The notes below the pieces were generated by a model. The model searched no databases and was not told where the DNA came from. It saw only the letters and a list, made by a program, of their open reading frames with translations. Made by a program: the position numbers and the translations under genes. From Bacteroides zoogleoformans (lineage in GTDB: Bacteria; Bacteroidota; Bacteroidia; Bacteroidales; Bacteroidaceae), in the NCBI RefSeq assembly GCF_002998435.1, contig NZ_CP027231.1:2955001-3019000 (forward strand): DNA of 64,000 nucleotides, written 5' to 3'. The stretch's first letter is position 1; each line of letters starts with the position of its first letter. Below are positions 18,297-26,637 of the stretch, one piece after another.

Positions 18297-18423
18297 TAAT
18301 ACAAAAAGAGAGGCGTGTAACTGCCTACCCAAGTAGCATTACTGCGTACCGTCAGGATGCTTATCGCTGGTAGGTTGCTCCTCAGCAGAGCCTACTTCCT
18401 CTTAACATCCTGATACAAAGATA
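18297..18423 (-). ncRNA. Candidate structured small RNA with upstream -7 box
   Basis: On the minus strand TATCTTTG (18416-18423) fits the Bacteroides -7 element. Just downstream an 8-bp stem TCAGGATG/CATCCTGA (18406-18413 with 18352-18359) encloses GTAGG/CCTAC (18391-18395 with 18370-18374) and an inner TGCT/AGCA hairpin. A second hairpin region and a CTCTCTTTTTGT tract (about 18299-18310) follow, giving a transcript of about 110 nt. No reading frame fits. It matches no RNA family I recognise. Confidence 0.45.
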
Positions 18424-18557
18424 TAATACAAAAGTTAATTATTAATGAATTATCCAACTTTGTTTGGATTTTAAATGGAAAGCATCATGAGGAGGTTTTG
18501 TTATATAGAAGATAATACTTATCGGGAGTTGACTTCACAGATTTCCGCGATGTGGGG

Positions 18558-18998
18558 TTATCCTAATCTCTTCTTTCTCAAATCCTTTCCTTCGAATCTG
18601 CATATCGCCTCAATCCATTCATCTGCCAATGGTTTGGAGGCATGTTCAGTAATGTCAAAAGCCACCATGACAGAAGTACATACACATTTTACTTCGGCAG
18701 TTGCCGTATCGATGACCCGTTGTACAAGATGGAAACTTTTGGTGCCGATTTCCGTAACCGCAGTTTGCACGGCAATGCGATCGGAAGCATATATCTGTGA
18801 AAGGAAATCGACTTCGATGTGCACAACGACAATTCCGTCTTTCTCCCAATCCACCTCCGGGCATACGGAGGCAAAATATTCAGTCTTTCCTAAGTCGTAG
18901 AAAGAGAAATAAACAGTGTTGTTTACGTGTCCGAACTTATCGACATCATTGAAGCGCAGTTGTATGGGCAGGGTGTGGTTAAATTCTATTTCTTCCAT
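18558..18998 (-). CDS. Acyl-CoA thioesterase, hotdog fold (4HBT family)
   Basis: A 146-residue protein of the YbgC/FadM-like thioesterase type: LPIQLRFNDVDKFGHVNNTVYFSFYDLGKTEYF contains the conserved DxxGHVNN region with the catalytic Asp, followed by the second half of the hotdog fold (HIEVDFLSQIYASDRIAV, then SFHLVQRVID). It probably hydrolyses acyl-CoA esters in the cytosol; the substrate is unknown. It is divergent from the gene at 19067; a TATTTTTG box on the minus strand (19031-19038) interlocks with the rightward promoter. Confidence 0.82.
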   Translation of the reverse strand: MEEIEFNHTLPIQLRFNDVDKFGHVNNTVYFSFYDLGKTEYFASVCPEVDWEKDGIVVVHIEVDFLSQIYASDRIAVQTAVTEIGTKSFHLVQRVIDTATAEVKCVCTSVMVAFDITEHASKPLADEWIEAICRFEGKDLRKKRLG

Positions 18999-19013
18999 TG
19001 TTTTCTCTTAAAC

Positions 19014-19047
19014 TTTGTTTATTATCACAGCAAAAATACTACTTTTG
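19014..19047 (+). promoter_or_regulatory. Promoter of the threonylcarbamoyl-AMP synthase operon
   Basis: TTTG (19014-19017), 22 bp, TACTTTTG (19040-19047). The predicted start lies about 13 bases before ATG 19067, which argues against the longer frame from 18998. Confidence 0.65.
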
Positions 19048-19066
19048 CGTGTCAATCTGCGAGTTT

Positions 19067-19642
19067 ATGCATCAAGAAATGATAGAAGACATAAAAAAAG
19101 CCTGCCGGGTGATGAACGAAGGCGGGGTGATTTTGTATCCCACCGATACCATTTGGGGGATAGGGTGCGACGCTACCAATGAGGAAGCGGTGCGCCGTGT
19201 ATATGAAATCAAGCAACGCTCTGACAGCAAGGCGATGCTGGTATTGGTCGATTCTTCGGTGAAGGTGGACTTTTATGTGCAGGATGTGCCGGAGATTGCT
19301 TGGGACTTGATTGAAATGGCCGACAAACCTCTGACCGTTATCTATTCGGGGGCACGTAATTTAGCTCCGAATCTGTTGGCGGAAGATGGCAGTGTAGGCA
19401 TACGGGTGACAAACGAGGAGTTTTCGAAGAGACTTTGTCAACAATTCCGTAAGGCGATTGTATCTACCTCTGCCAATATCAGCGGTCAGCCCTCGCCGGG
19501 CAATTTCAGCGAAATCAGTGAAGAGATAAAATCGGCAGTCGATTATATCGTGGAATGCCGCAGGGAAGAGACAGGGCGTCCGAAACCTTCCGGTATCATC
19601 AAGCTGGAGAAAGGCGGAGTCATTAAAATTATTCGCGAATAA
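19067..19642 (+). CDS. L-threonylcarbamoyladenylate synthase (Sua5/YciO/YrdC family)
   Basis: A 191-residue single-domain YrdC protein. It carries GGVILYPTDTIWGIGCDA, YEIKQRSDSKAMLVLV and the SxTSANISGQPSPGNF signature. The family makes threonylcarbamoyl-AMP for the t6A37 modification of ANN-decoding tRNAs. The length fits TsaC/YciO rather than the longer Sua5. Start 19067 is chosen from the promoter; ATG 19079 (MIEDIKKA) is the alternative. It heads an apparent operon with a chloride channel (12 bp gap) and fmt. Confidence 0.88.
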   Translation: MHQEMIEDIKKACRVMNEGGVILYPTDTIWGIGCDATNEEAVRRVYEIKQRSDSKAMLVLVDSSVKVDFYVQDVPEIAWDLIEMADKPLTVIYSGARNLAPNLLAEDGSVGIRVTNEEFSKRLCQQFRKAIVSTSANISGQPSPGNFSEISEEIKSAVDYIVECRREETGRPKPSGIIKLEKGGVIKIIRE

Positions 19643-19654
19643 AAAAGGGGCGTG

Positions 19655-21445
19655 ATGGCGGGAGAAAAGAGAAGTCTGTTGCAGCGTTTCATTATATGGC
19701 GCGAAAAGAAGATAAAAGAGAAACAGTTTATCCTGATACTGAGTTTTCTGGTCGGTATCTGTACGGCACTTGCTGCATTGATACTGAAGATGCTGATACA
19801 CTGGATACAGGATTTCCTGACAGACAACTTCAACGTAACGGAGGCCAATTATCTTTATCTGGTTTATCCGGTGGTGGGCATTTTCCTTGCAGGTTTGTTT
19901 GTGCGTCGTGTCGTGAAGGATGATATCAGCCACGGGGTCACTAAGATTCTGTATGCCATTTCGCGTCGGCAGGGGCGCATCAAACCGCATAATACGTGGT
20001 CGTCCATCATTGCCAGTTCCATAACCATCGGTTTCGGCGGTTCGGTAGGAGCGGAGGCGCCGATTGTGCTGACGGGGTCGGCCATCGGTTCAAATCTGGG
20101 CAGCATGTTCAAGATGGAGCATCGCACGCTGATGCTTTTGGTGGGTTGTGGCGCTGCCGGTGCCGTTGCCGGCATTTTCAAGGCGCCTATTGCCGGATTG
20201 GTGTTTACGTTGGAGGTTTTGATGATAGACCTGACGATGTCTTCTTTGCTTCCGTTGCTGATTTCCGCAGTGACGGCGGCCACTGTTTCTTATATCATGA
20301 CGGGCACGGACGCTATGTTTAAATTCCATCTGGACCAGCCTTTCGAGCTGGAACGTATTCCGTACGTCATCATGTTGGGCATTTTCTGCGGATTGGTGTC
20401 GCTTTATTTCACCCGTGCCATGAGTTCCGTAGAAGGAATATTCGGCAAGTTGAAGACGCCCTACAGTAAACTGGCAGTGGGGGGGGCGATGCTGAGTGTG
20501 CTCATATTCCTTTTTCCGCCCCTCTATGGCGAAGGTTACGACACGATAGAGTTGCTGCTGAACGGTACCGACAATGCCCAGTGGGATACGGTGATGAACA
20601 ACTCCTTTTTCTATGGCAGCGGAAGCTTGTTGTTGCTCTATCTGATGCTGATTATCCTGTTCAAGGTATTCGCTTCGAGTGCAACGAACGGTGGCGGTGG
20701 CTGCGGCGGTATCTTCGCACCTTCGCTCTATTTGGGATGTATCGCCGGTTTTGTATTTTCGCATTTCAGCAATGAGTTTGAGATAACCGCTTTTCTGCCC
20801 GAAAAGAATTTTGCCTTGATGGGCATGGCGGGGGTGATGAGTGGTGTGATGCATGCTCCACTGACGGGTGTCTTCCTGATTGCCGAGCTCACGGGAGGTT
20901 ATGACCTCTTTCTGCCTTTGCTGATTGTTTCGGTCAGCTCCTACCTCACTATTATCATGTTCGAGCCTCACAGCCTGTACTCCATGCGCTTGGCCAAAAA
21001 AGGCGAGTTGCTGACACACCACAAGGACAAGGCGGTACTAACGTTGATGAAGATGGAGAATGTGGTGGAGAAGGATTTTGTACCCGTACGTCCCGATATG
21101 GATTTGGGTGAGATGGTGAAGGCCATTTCTGCTTCTCACCGCAATATCTTTCCGGTGGTCGATAAAGAAGGCGTGTTGTTGGGCATTGTTTCGCTGGATG
21201 CCATTCGCAACATCATGTTCCGTCAGGAGCTTTACCATCGTTTTACGGTAGGCAGGTTCATGACCTCCACGCCTGCCCGCCTCTATGATACGGACAGCAT
21301 GGAGCAGGTGATGCGTACGTTCGATGATACCGGGGCATGGAACTTGCCGGTAGTGGATGCGGGCGGCAAATATCTGGGCTTTGTGTCCAAGTCGAAGATA
21401 TTCAATTCGTATCGTGAGGTGTTGGTGCATTTCTCGGAAGATTAA
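19655..21445 (+). CDS. ClC-family chloride channel/transporter with CBS domains
   Basis: A 597-residue membrane protein starting at ATG 19655 after an AAAAGGGG ribosome site. It has about ten hydrophobic segments with the ClC ion-path motifs GGSVGAEAPIVL near residue 129 (equivalent of GxEGP, gating Glu kept) and GGGGCGGIFAPSLYLG near 351. Two CBS domains form the C-terminal third (about 470-597), likely a nucleotide-sensing regulatory part. Whether it is a channel or a proton-coupled exchanger cannot be decided. It is translationally close to the upstream gene and is followed by fmt 22 bp later. Confidence 0.92.
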   Translation: MAGEKRSLLQRFIIWREKKIKEKQFILILSFLVGICTALAALILKMLIHWIQDFLTDNFNVTEANYLYLVYPVVGIFLAGLFVRRVVKDDISHGVTKILYAISRRQGRIKPHNTWSSIIASSITIGFGGSVGAEAPIVLTGSAIGSNLGSMFKMEHRTLMLLVGCGAAGAVAGIFKAPIAGLVFTLEVLMIDLTMSSLLPLLISAVTAATVSYIMTGTDAMFKFHLDQPFELERIPYVIMLGIFCGLVSLYFTRAMSSVEGIFGKLKTPYSKLAVGGAMLSVLIFLFPPLYGEGYDTIELLLNGTDNAQWDTVMNNSFFYGSGSLLLLYLMLIILFKVFASSATNGGGGCGGIFAPSLYLGCIAGFVFSHFSNEFEITAFLPEKNFALMGMAGVMSGVMHAPLTGVFLIAELTGGYDLFLPLLIVSVSSYLTIIMFEPHSLYSMRLAKKGELLTHHKDKAVLTLMKMENVVEKDFVPVRPDMDLGEMVKAISASHRNIFPVVDKEGVLLGIVSLDAIRNIMFRQELYHRFTVGRFMTSTPARLYDTDSMEQVMRTFDDTGAWNLPVVDAGGKYLGFVSKSKIFNSYREVLVHFSED

Positions 21446-21467
21446 AGACTTATAGGCTTTGAATGAA

Positions 21468-22439
21468 ATGATGAAGAAAGAAGACTTACGAATAGTTTAT
21501 ATGGGTACTCCCGATTTTGCAGTGGAGGCTCTTCGCTGTTTGGTGAAAGGCGGCTACAATGTAGTGGGTGTCGTTACGATGCCGGACAAGCCGGCCGGGC
21601 GCGGACATAAGATTCAATATTCGCCTGTGAAGCAGTATGCGCTGGAACATGGGCTTCCGCTTCTTCAGCCGGAGAAGTTGAAGGATGAGGGCTTTGTAGA
21701 GGCGTTGCGCAGTTGGAAAGCCGATTTGCAAATCGTTGTGGCTTTCCGCATGTTGCCCGAAGTGGTGTGGAACATGCCCCGGCTCGGAACTTTCAACCTG
21801 CATGCTTCCTTGCTGCCGCAGTATCGGGGTGCGGCTCCCATCAATTGGGCGGTCATCAATGGAGATACGGAGACGGGCATCACCACTTTCTTCCTGAAAC
21901 ACGAAATAGATACGGGCGAGGTTATACAGCAAGTGCGCGTACCCATTGCCGATACGGATGATGTGGGCATTATCCATGATAAGCTGATGCTGCTGGGAGG
22001 ACGTTTGGTGACAGAAACGGTGGATGCCATTCTTGACGGCACGGTGAGAACTATTCCGCAGGAGGAGATGGCGGTTGTCGGTGAACTGCGTCCGGCACCG
22101 AAGATTTTCAAAGAGACTTGCCGGATTGACTGGAACCGGCCTGTGAAACGTATCTATGATTTCGTGCGCGGCCTTTCTCCCTATCCGGCGGCATGGACGG
22201 AGTTGCACCGGCCCGATGGGGAGGCAGTTGCAGTAAAGGTATTTGAAACGGAAAAGCTTGAAACCCGCCATACGCTCTCTCCCGGCACGTTGCTGACGGA
22301 TGGCAAGACTTATATCCGGGTTGCCGCCACAGACGGCTTTATCGGCATTCGCTCTCTTCAGCTTCCGGGCAAGAAACGTTTGGACACTGATGAACTGTTG
22401 CGCGGCTTTCGGCTGACGGAAGGGTGCAGGATGCAATAG
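21468..22439 (+). CDS. fmt: Methionyl-tRNA formyltransferase
   Basis: A 323-residue enzyme that formylates initiator Met-tRNA using 10-formyl-tetrahydrofolate. N-terminal catalytic domain: VYMGTPDFAVEALR, MPDKPAGRGHK, then the family signature NLHASLLPQYRGAAPINWA with the active-site Asn/His, and HEIDTGEVI with the conserved Asp. The C-terminal tRNA-binding domain begins at about residue 205. The frame opens with TTG 21459, but ATG 21468 or 21471 (MMKKEDLRIVYMG) fits the family. It is the last gene of its operon and is followed by a repeat-rich intergenic region. Confidence 0.96.
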   Translation: MMKKEDLRIVYMGTPDFAVEALRCLVKGGYNVVGVVTMPDKPAGRGHKIQYSPVKQYALEHGLPLLQPEKLKDEGFVEALRSWKADLQIVVAFRMLPEVVWNMPRLGTFNLHASLLPQYRGAAPINWAVINGDTETGITTFFLKHEIDTGEVIQQVRVPIADTDDVGIIHDKLMLLGGRLVTETVDAILDGTVRTIPQEEMAVVGELRPAPKIFKETCRIDWNRPVKRIYDFVRGLSPYPAAWTELHRPDGEAVAVKVFETEKLETRHTLSPGTLLTDGKTYIRVAATDGFIGIRSLQLPGKKRLDTDELLRGFRLTEGCRMQ

Positions 22440-22446
22440 ATGCACA

Positions 22447-22578
22447 TTTGTAAGCCCACACTTTAGCATTTGCAAGCCCACACCTTAGCAGTCGCAAGCC
22501 CACACTTCAGCAGGCATAAGCTTGCACTTTAAGGGAGGTAAGCCCACACTTTAAGGATGATAAGCCCGCACATAAGAA
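22447..22578. repeat. 22-bp-period tandem repeat, six degenerate copies
   Basis: Six consecutive 22-bp units start at 22447, 22469, 22491, 22513, 22535 and 22557. Each has five variable bases, the core AAGCCCACACTT (with changes) and a purine-rich end. The region is non-coding and lies just behind fmt. The same core and period recur at 41988-42075. Confidence 0.85.
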
Positions 22579-22636
22579 AAGACCGGATGTGAGGGTAGAA
22601 TGAAGCGCTCGTCGGCATGCCGGGTCTACCCCCGTT

Positions 22637-22702
22637 TTACACTCCTACAAGCGGAGGCTTGCGGTTGTACAAGTGAGAGGCGTTACTTGTACAAGTGTAA
22701 GA
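22637..22702. repeat. Inverted members of the same repeat family with TTGTACAAG palindromes
   Basis: On the minus strand, units of 22 bp begin with TTGTACAA or TTGTAGGA and carry a CGCC/AAGCC core. The palindrome ACTTGTACAAGT is present. The same motif with the same spacing, in the other orientation, occurs at 42170-42222 behind mdh. Confidence 0.7.
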
Positions 22703-22812
22703 TGCTGATTATCAATGGTCCGGAAAGAAGTGTTTCTTCTTATTTCCTCATCTTGTATCCGTGATGTTTTCTCCTCAAATCCTCTTCTTGAACAACTGTT
22801 ATTGCTTCTTTT

Positions 22813-24060
22813 TTATTGCGTAATCTTGAATCCGGCTTTTTGCAAATCATTCCAGTAAGCCGGATATGACTTGGATACCACTTGCGGCTCGTCAATCTCT
22901 ATCCGGGGCATAGTGAGGCAGGCGGGAGCAAATGCCATTGCCATCCGGTGGTCTTCATAGGTGGCTATGACAGGATTTTCTTCGGCCGGACAGCGTTCAC
23001 CGTTCCACGACAAGATGCTGTCTTGCTCAGAATGCACCGCATAACCCAGCTTGCGCAGTTCGACGATAAGCGCATTGATGCGGTCTGTCTCCTTGATTTT
23101 AAGACTTTGCAGTCCGGTGAAGCGGAAAGGTATGTTCATCAGGCAGCAGGTGACGACGAAAGTCTGTGCCAAATCCGGGATGTCTATCAGGTTTTCTTCG
23201 AGACGGGCTACTGAAGGTTCGGTCTTGGTCAGCCTTACCCCTCGTTCTGTATATTCCGTTCGGACGCCGAGGCGGGCAAAGAGCTCTGCACCGCGACTGT
23301 CTCCCTGATAGCTGTGTGGAAGAAGTCCCGGCAGTTCCACTTCGGGATTCGTTGCTCCTCCATTCTTTGTGCTTGGAGAGAGGGCCATTATCTGATACCA
23401 ATAGGAAGCGGCACTCCAATCGCTTTCCACAGTGAACGGCACGTCACGATAGTCGCCGGGATGAACGGTGATGCTGCTTTCGCTCGTCCAATCGGCCTGT
23501 GCACCGAAGTCGCGCATCAGTTGCAACGTCAGGTTGATGTAGGGGCGGGAGATGATGTCGCCTGTCAAATGCAGGCGTAATCCTTTGGGAAGTACGGCGC
23601 CTATCATCAGCAGGGCGGAGATGTATTGGGAACTGACATTACCGGCAAGAGAGAGTTCTTCGCCTTTCAATTCCGTTCCCGTGATGCGCAGTGGCGGAAA
23701 GCCGTCGTTGCCGACATATTCTATTTGTGCGCCGAGTTGGCGTAAGGCATCCACCAATAGGCGGATGGGGCGTTGCTGCATGCGCGGTGTGCCTGTGATG
23801 ATGCGGCTTCCCGGCGTCACGCTGAGATAAGCGGTGAGAAAGCGCATGGCAGTTCCGGCAGCAAGTATGTCGATGTGTTCGGGGGCATCTTCCAAAGCAC
23901 GTACCATTACTTGCGTATCGTCGCAATCGCTCAGATTGCAGGGTGTGATGTTGCCATGGGCAAGAGCGTGCAGAATGAGTGCCCGATTACTGATACTTTT
24001 GGATGCCGGCAGTTGTATGTCGGCATGCAATGCGGCGGGGGCGGAAACGATATATTGCAT
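22813..24060 (-). CDS. aroA: 3-phosphoshikimate 1-carboxyvinyltransferase (EPSP synthase)
   Basis: A 415-residue enzyme of the shikimate pathway joining phosphoenolpyruvate to shikimate-3-phosphate. It shows LPASKSISNRALILHALA at the N-terminus, NVSSQYISALLMIGAVLPKG, the KETDRINALIVELRKLGY segment and EDHRMAMAFAPACL. The first domain is somewhat short (LSDCDDTQVMVRAL), as in other Bacteroidetes versions. It lies 18 bp downstream of the macro-like gene, so the two are probably co-transcribed. Confidence 0.95.
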   Translation of the reverse strand: MQYIVSAPAALHADIQLPASKSISNRALILHALAHGNITPCNLSDCDDTQVMVRALEDAPEHIDILAAGTAMRFLTAYLSVTPGSRIITGTPRMQQRPIRLLVDALRQLGAQIEYVGNDGFPPLRITGTELKGEELSLAGNVSSQYISALLMIGAVLPKGLRLHLTGDIISRPYINLTLQLMRDFGAQADWTSESSITVHPGDYRDVPFTVESDWSAASYWYQIMALSPSTKNGGATNPEVELPGLLPHSYQGDSRGAELFARLGVRTEYTERGVRLTKTEPSVARLEENLIDIPDLAQTFVVTCCLMNIPFRFTGLQSLKIKETDRINALIVELRKLGYAVHSEQDSILSWNGERCPAEENPVIATYEDHRMAMAFAPACLTMPRIEIDEPQVVSKSYPAYWNDLQKAGFKITQ

Positions 24061-24078
24061 GGTTGTATTTAGTTGAGT

Positions 24079-24465
24079 TTATAGCAGAACCTCCCAAAAC
24101 CGTCGGGGCAGGCAGATGTTGGTAATCTCTATGGCCTCTTTAAACAGTGGGGCAATCTCGGCCGGTGTGAATCCGGCAATGCCGCAGCCTATTTCCGTGA
24201 CGAGGAAAGTCTTTTCGGGATGCATTTCGGCAAACTTGATGAATTCGTCCACATAGGGTTTGATGTCTTCCGGGCCGCCGTGCATGGTAGGGATGCCGTA
24301 AGTCTGTCCCTGCAACCCGCTGCCTTGTCCCCAAACGGCGCCCCATTTGCGCCATGCAAGCAGTGCGGCACCTCCGCCGTGCTCCCCGGCAAGGTTACTG
24401 CCGAAGACAAAGATTTCTCCGGGTTTTAATTCGGTGATTCGGTCGGATGTTGTTCTTGCTTCCAT
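24079..24465 (-). CDS. Macro-like domain protein (A1S_2505-type phage non-structural family)
   Basis: A 128-residue protein with LKPGEIFVFGSNLAGEHGGGAALLAW, WGQGSGLQGQTYGIPTM and TEIGCGIAGFTPAEIAPLF, an arrangement resembling ADP-ribose-binding macro domains. Homologues occur in bacterial chromosomes and phages; the substrate is unknown. ATG 24465 (MEARTTSDRITEL) is preferred over a GTG ten codons upstream. It precedes aroA by 18 bp. Confidence 0.75.
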   Translation of the reverse strand: MEARTTSDRITELKPGEIFVFGSNLAGEHGGGAALLAWRKWGAVWGQGSGLQGQTYGIPTMHGGPEDIKPYVDEFIKFAEMHPEKTFLVTEIGCGIAGFTPAEIAPLFKEAIEITNICLPRRFWEVLL

Positions 24466-24599
24466 ATTGCTTTCGTTTTTTGGATTGGCCGGCACAAAGA
24501 TAAGCAGAAATCTGCCAATCTCTATTTTCTTTTGTATTTTTGCAGTGTCAAAAAGAGGTGCAACCGCGTTTGACGCTTGTAGATTGTTTTTGGAATGAA

Positions 24600-25001
24600 A
24601 TGCTTATGGAAATAGATTTAACCACTCCCGCATTGTTGTTTTCGGCCATATCTTTGATTATGCTGGCATATACCAACCGTTTTCTTTCATACGCCCAATT
24701 GGTGCGTACTTTGAAGGAACAGTATATGGAAAACCGTTCGTCAGTGAAGGCCGCTCAGATTGCCAATTTGCGGAAACGCCTTTATCTGACACGCGCCATG
24801 CAGGTGACGGGCATCGGCAGCCTGTTGCTGTGCGTGGTGAGCATGTTCTTTATTTATATTCAGTTGCATCTTGTTTCCGTCTATATCTTCGGCTTGGCGT
24901 TGTTGTTGCTGATAATCTCTCTCACCATTTCCATCTACGAGATTTATATCTCCGTCAAAGCATTGGAATTACATCTCAACGACATGTATAAGAGGGATTG
25001 A
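24600..25001 (+). CDS. DUF2721 membrane protein
   Basis: A 133-residue protein starting MLMEIDLTTPALLFSAISLIMLAYTNRFL (the second Met at 24606 is equally possible). It has three hydrophobic helices (about 8-27, 72-96 and 99-120) with a basic loop KAAQIANLRKRLYLTRAMQ, the pattern of DUF2721. The function is unknown. It is divergent from the macro-like gene and stands alone. A TATTTTTG box lies upstream at about 24535. Confidence 0.8.
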   Translation: MLMEIDLTTPALLFSAISLIMLAYTNRFLSYAQLVRTLKEQYMENRSSVKAAQIANLRKRLYLTRAMQVTGIGSLLLCVVSMFFIYIQLHLVSVYIFGLALLLLIISLTISIYEIYISVKALELHLNDMYKRD

Positions 25002-25073
25002 CACATTCCGTAATAGACGACAGTTTTGCCTATAAACACGCTAACACGTTCCATCAGTATGAACGAGTGAACC

Positions 25074-25667
25074 TCAGGTGATAATGTTCTGCACCGGAAG
25101 TTCCGATTCTCCCCATTCTATCATTGCATTGAAAAGCCGGATGGTGGAGAAGGCCGGGAGGTCTTCGCATCTAAGCTCCTTTTCTGCAAGAATACCTTTG
25201 TTCAACAGTGAAGCCCGTTTTGTGCCTTTCAATAGCGGTTGCCGGGGCGTGTACCAATGAGTACCGTCGAAAAGAGCGATGTTGGCAATGGATGTGTCTG
25301 TCAGTAGTCCGCGCTTCACTATCAGGATGTCGTCGCATGTTCCCCGCTCGGAAAAAAGATGATTCAATGTCTCGCGTCGGGCACTTTTGTAGGTATAGTC
25401 CACCGTGTCGCAATGAATCAATGCCAGAGATTGTATGCGGCGCAGCAGATAGGGGGTATAGTCTGTCTCCTCGATTCCGTTTTCGCCGTACACCACACGT
25501 GCCTTGACAATTCCGGATACTGCGGGAGGTTGTAAATAATCTGCCAATTGTATAGGCCGGCTTGCCGGCCAGAAGTGTATGCGGGTGGCATTCAATCTCC
25601 GGTCGTGGTAGGAGAGGTTGCAGGCCTCTCCGTTGCAGATGCGTATGGTTTCAATAAATCGGCACAT
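25074..25667 (-). CDS. pabC: Aminotransferase class IV, aminodeoxychorismate lyase-like
   Basis: A 197-residue PLP enzyme of fold type IV. It keeps ETIRICNG at the start, RVVYGENG, the PLP lysine region DYTYKSARRETL and the loop TDTSIANIALFDGTHWYTP. It is shorter than the usual 260-290 residues but typical for Bacteroides. It starts 17 bp inside the end of pabB, so translation is coupled. Together they would convert chorismate to para-aminobenzoate for folate. The symbol rests on the pabB neighbour. Confidence 0.85.
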   Translation of the reverse strand: MCRFIETIRICNGEACNLSYHDRRLNATRIHFWPASRPIQLADYLQPPAVSGIVKARVVYGENGIEETDYTPYLLRRIQSLALIHCDTVDYTYKSARRETLNHLFSERGTCDDILIVKRGLLTDTSIANIALFDGTHWYTPRQPLLKGTKRASLLNKGILAEKELRCEDLPAFSTIRLFNAMIEWGESELPVQNIIT

Positions 25668-26637
25668 ATATTTTCTGTTTCACTTCGTTGTATTCGCTTT
25701 CCCATCGGCTTTTGGCGGTGATGCCTCCTCCTGCTTTAAAATAGAGTTGCTCTTCGTTTTCCTGTTCGATGAAGCGTATCATGACAGCGCTGTCCAGTTT
25801 CCCGTCTGCATAATATCCCATGATGCCTGTATAGAAATTCCGCTCGAAGTCTTCCGCCTCCGCAATGATTTGCATGGTTTTGGGCTTGGGAGCACCGGTG
25901 ATGGAACCGGCCGGCAACAGGCGGAAAAGGATATCTCCGATGTGTTCCTTGTAGTCGGAAGGCAATGTTCCGCAGATTTCGGAACTGGTTTGCAGAATAG
26001 GCCCTTTATTGGTTTGCAGGCGGTCGATGTAGCGGTAAGAGGTCACTCTGACGTGGTCTGAAACCATACTCAGGTCGTTGCGTATCAGGTCTACGATGGT
26101 GGCGTGTTCGGCAGCCTCCTTGACATCCTGCATCAGCGTCTGCTCGGCGTCCGGCAGCGTGGCGTCTATCGTTCCTTTCATCGGGAAAGATTTGATTTCT
26201 CCGGCTTCGATACGGATAAATATTTCAGGGGAGAAACAGACGAACTTGTCCTTCAGCCACAGCTTGTATAATGCCCTTGAATGCAGGAAAATCTCTTTCA
26301 GTGTCAGGTTGGTGTTTATGGGAATTCTGCATGTCAGGTTTGTCAGGTAACTGTTGCCTGCCAGCAGATTCTGTTTCACAATGTCGAAAGCATGCCTGTA
26401 TTCGGCAGGAGAGGGAGGAATATATTGCCAGTCTACTGTTCCGTCATATCGGGGAATATCTGCGGCGATATTTCCTTTTCCCCTGAAGAGGTAAAGACAA
26501 GAGGAGGCGTCTATCTTGTCCGCCTCCTCGATGTACGAGTGTTCCTGCTTGTAGTCTATGATAAAGAGGAAGGGCGTTCCGGCCTTTGCCAGCACGTTCA
26601 TCTTCTCTATGGCTTCTTTTCTACCGTATGACTTCAT
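25651..26637 (-). CDS. pabB: Aminodeoxychorismate synthase component I
   Basis: A 328-residue chorismate-binding enzyme. It carries the family motifs MKGTIDATLPDAEQTL, HATIVDLIRNDLSMV, LLPAGSITGAPKPKTMQII and GIMGYYADGKLDSAVMIRF. It lacks the long N-terminal domain of anthranilate synthases, which fits PabB. It makes 4-amino-4-deoxychorismate. It overlaps the upstream tricorn-like gene by 4 bp and the downstream lyase gene by 17 bp. No amidotransferase partner is in the window. Confidence 0.9.
   Translation of the reverse strand: MKSYGRKEAIEKMNVLAKAGTPFLFIIDYKQEHSYIEEADKIDASSCLYLFRGKGNIAADIPRYDGTVDWQYIPPSPAEYRHAFDIVKQNLLAGNSYLTNLTCRIPINTNLTLKEIFLHSRALYKLWLKDKFVCFSPEIFIRIEAGEIKSFPMKGTIDATLPDAEQTLMQDVKEAAEHATIVDLIRNDLSMVSDHVRVTSYRYIDRLQTNKGPILQTSSEICGTLPSDYKEHIGDILFRLLPAGSITGAPKPKTMQIIAEAEDFERNFYTGIMGYYADGKLDSAVMIRFIEQENEEQLYFKAGGGITAKSRWESEYNEVKQKIYVPIY

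Noticed and set aside
20090..21022. Long minus-strand open frame opposite the ClC gene
   Set aside because: It is a shadow frame: composition is His/Gln-rich without domains, while the plus-strand frame is a full ClC protein.
22447..22578. CRISPR-like array of short repeats
   Set aside because: The 22-bp units are directly adjacent and degenerate; there are no unique spacers of constant length, no leader and no cas genes nearby.
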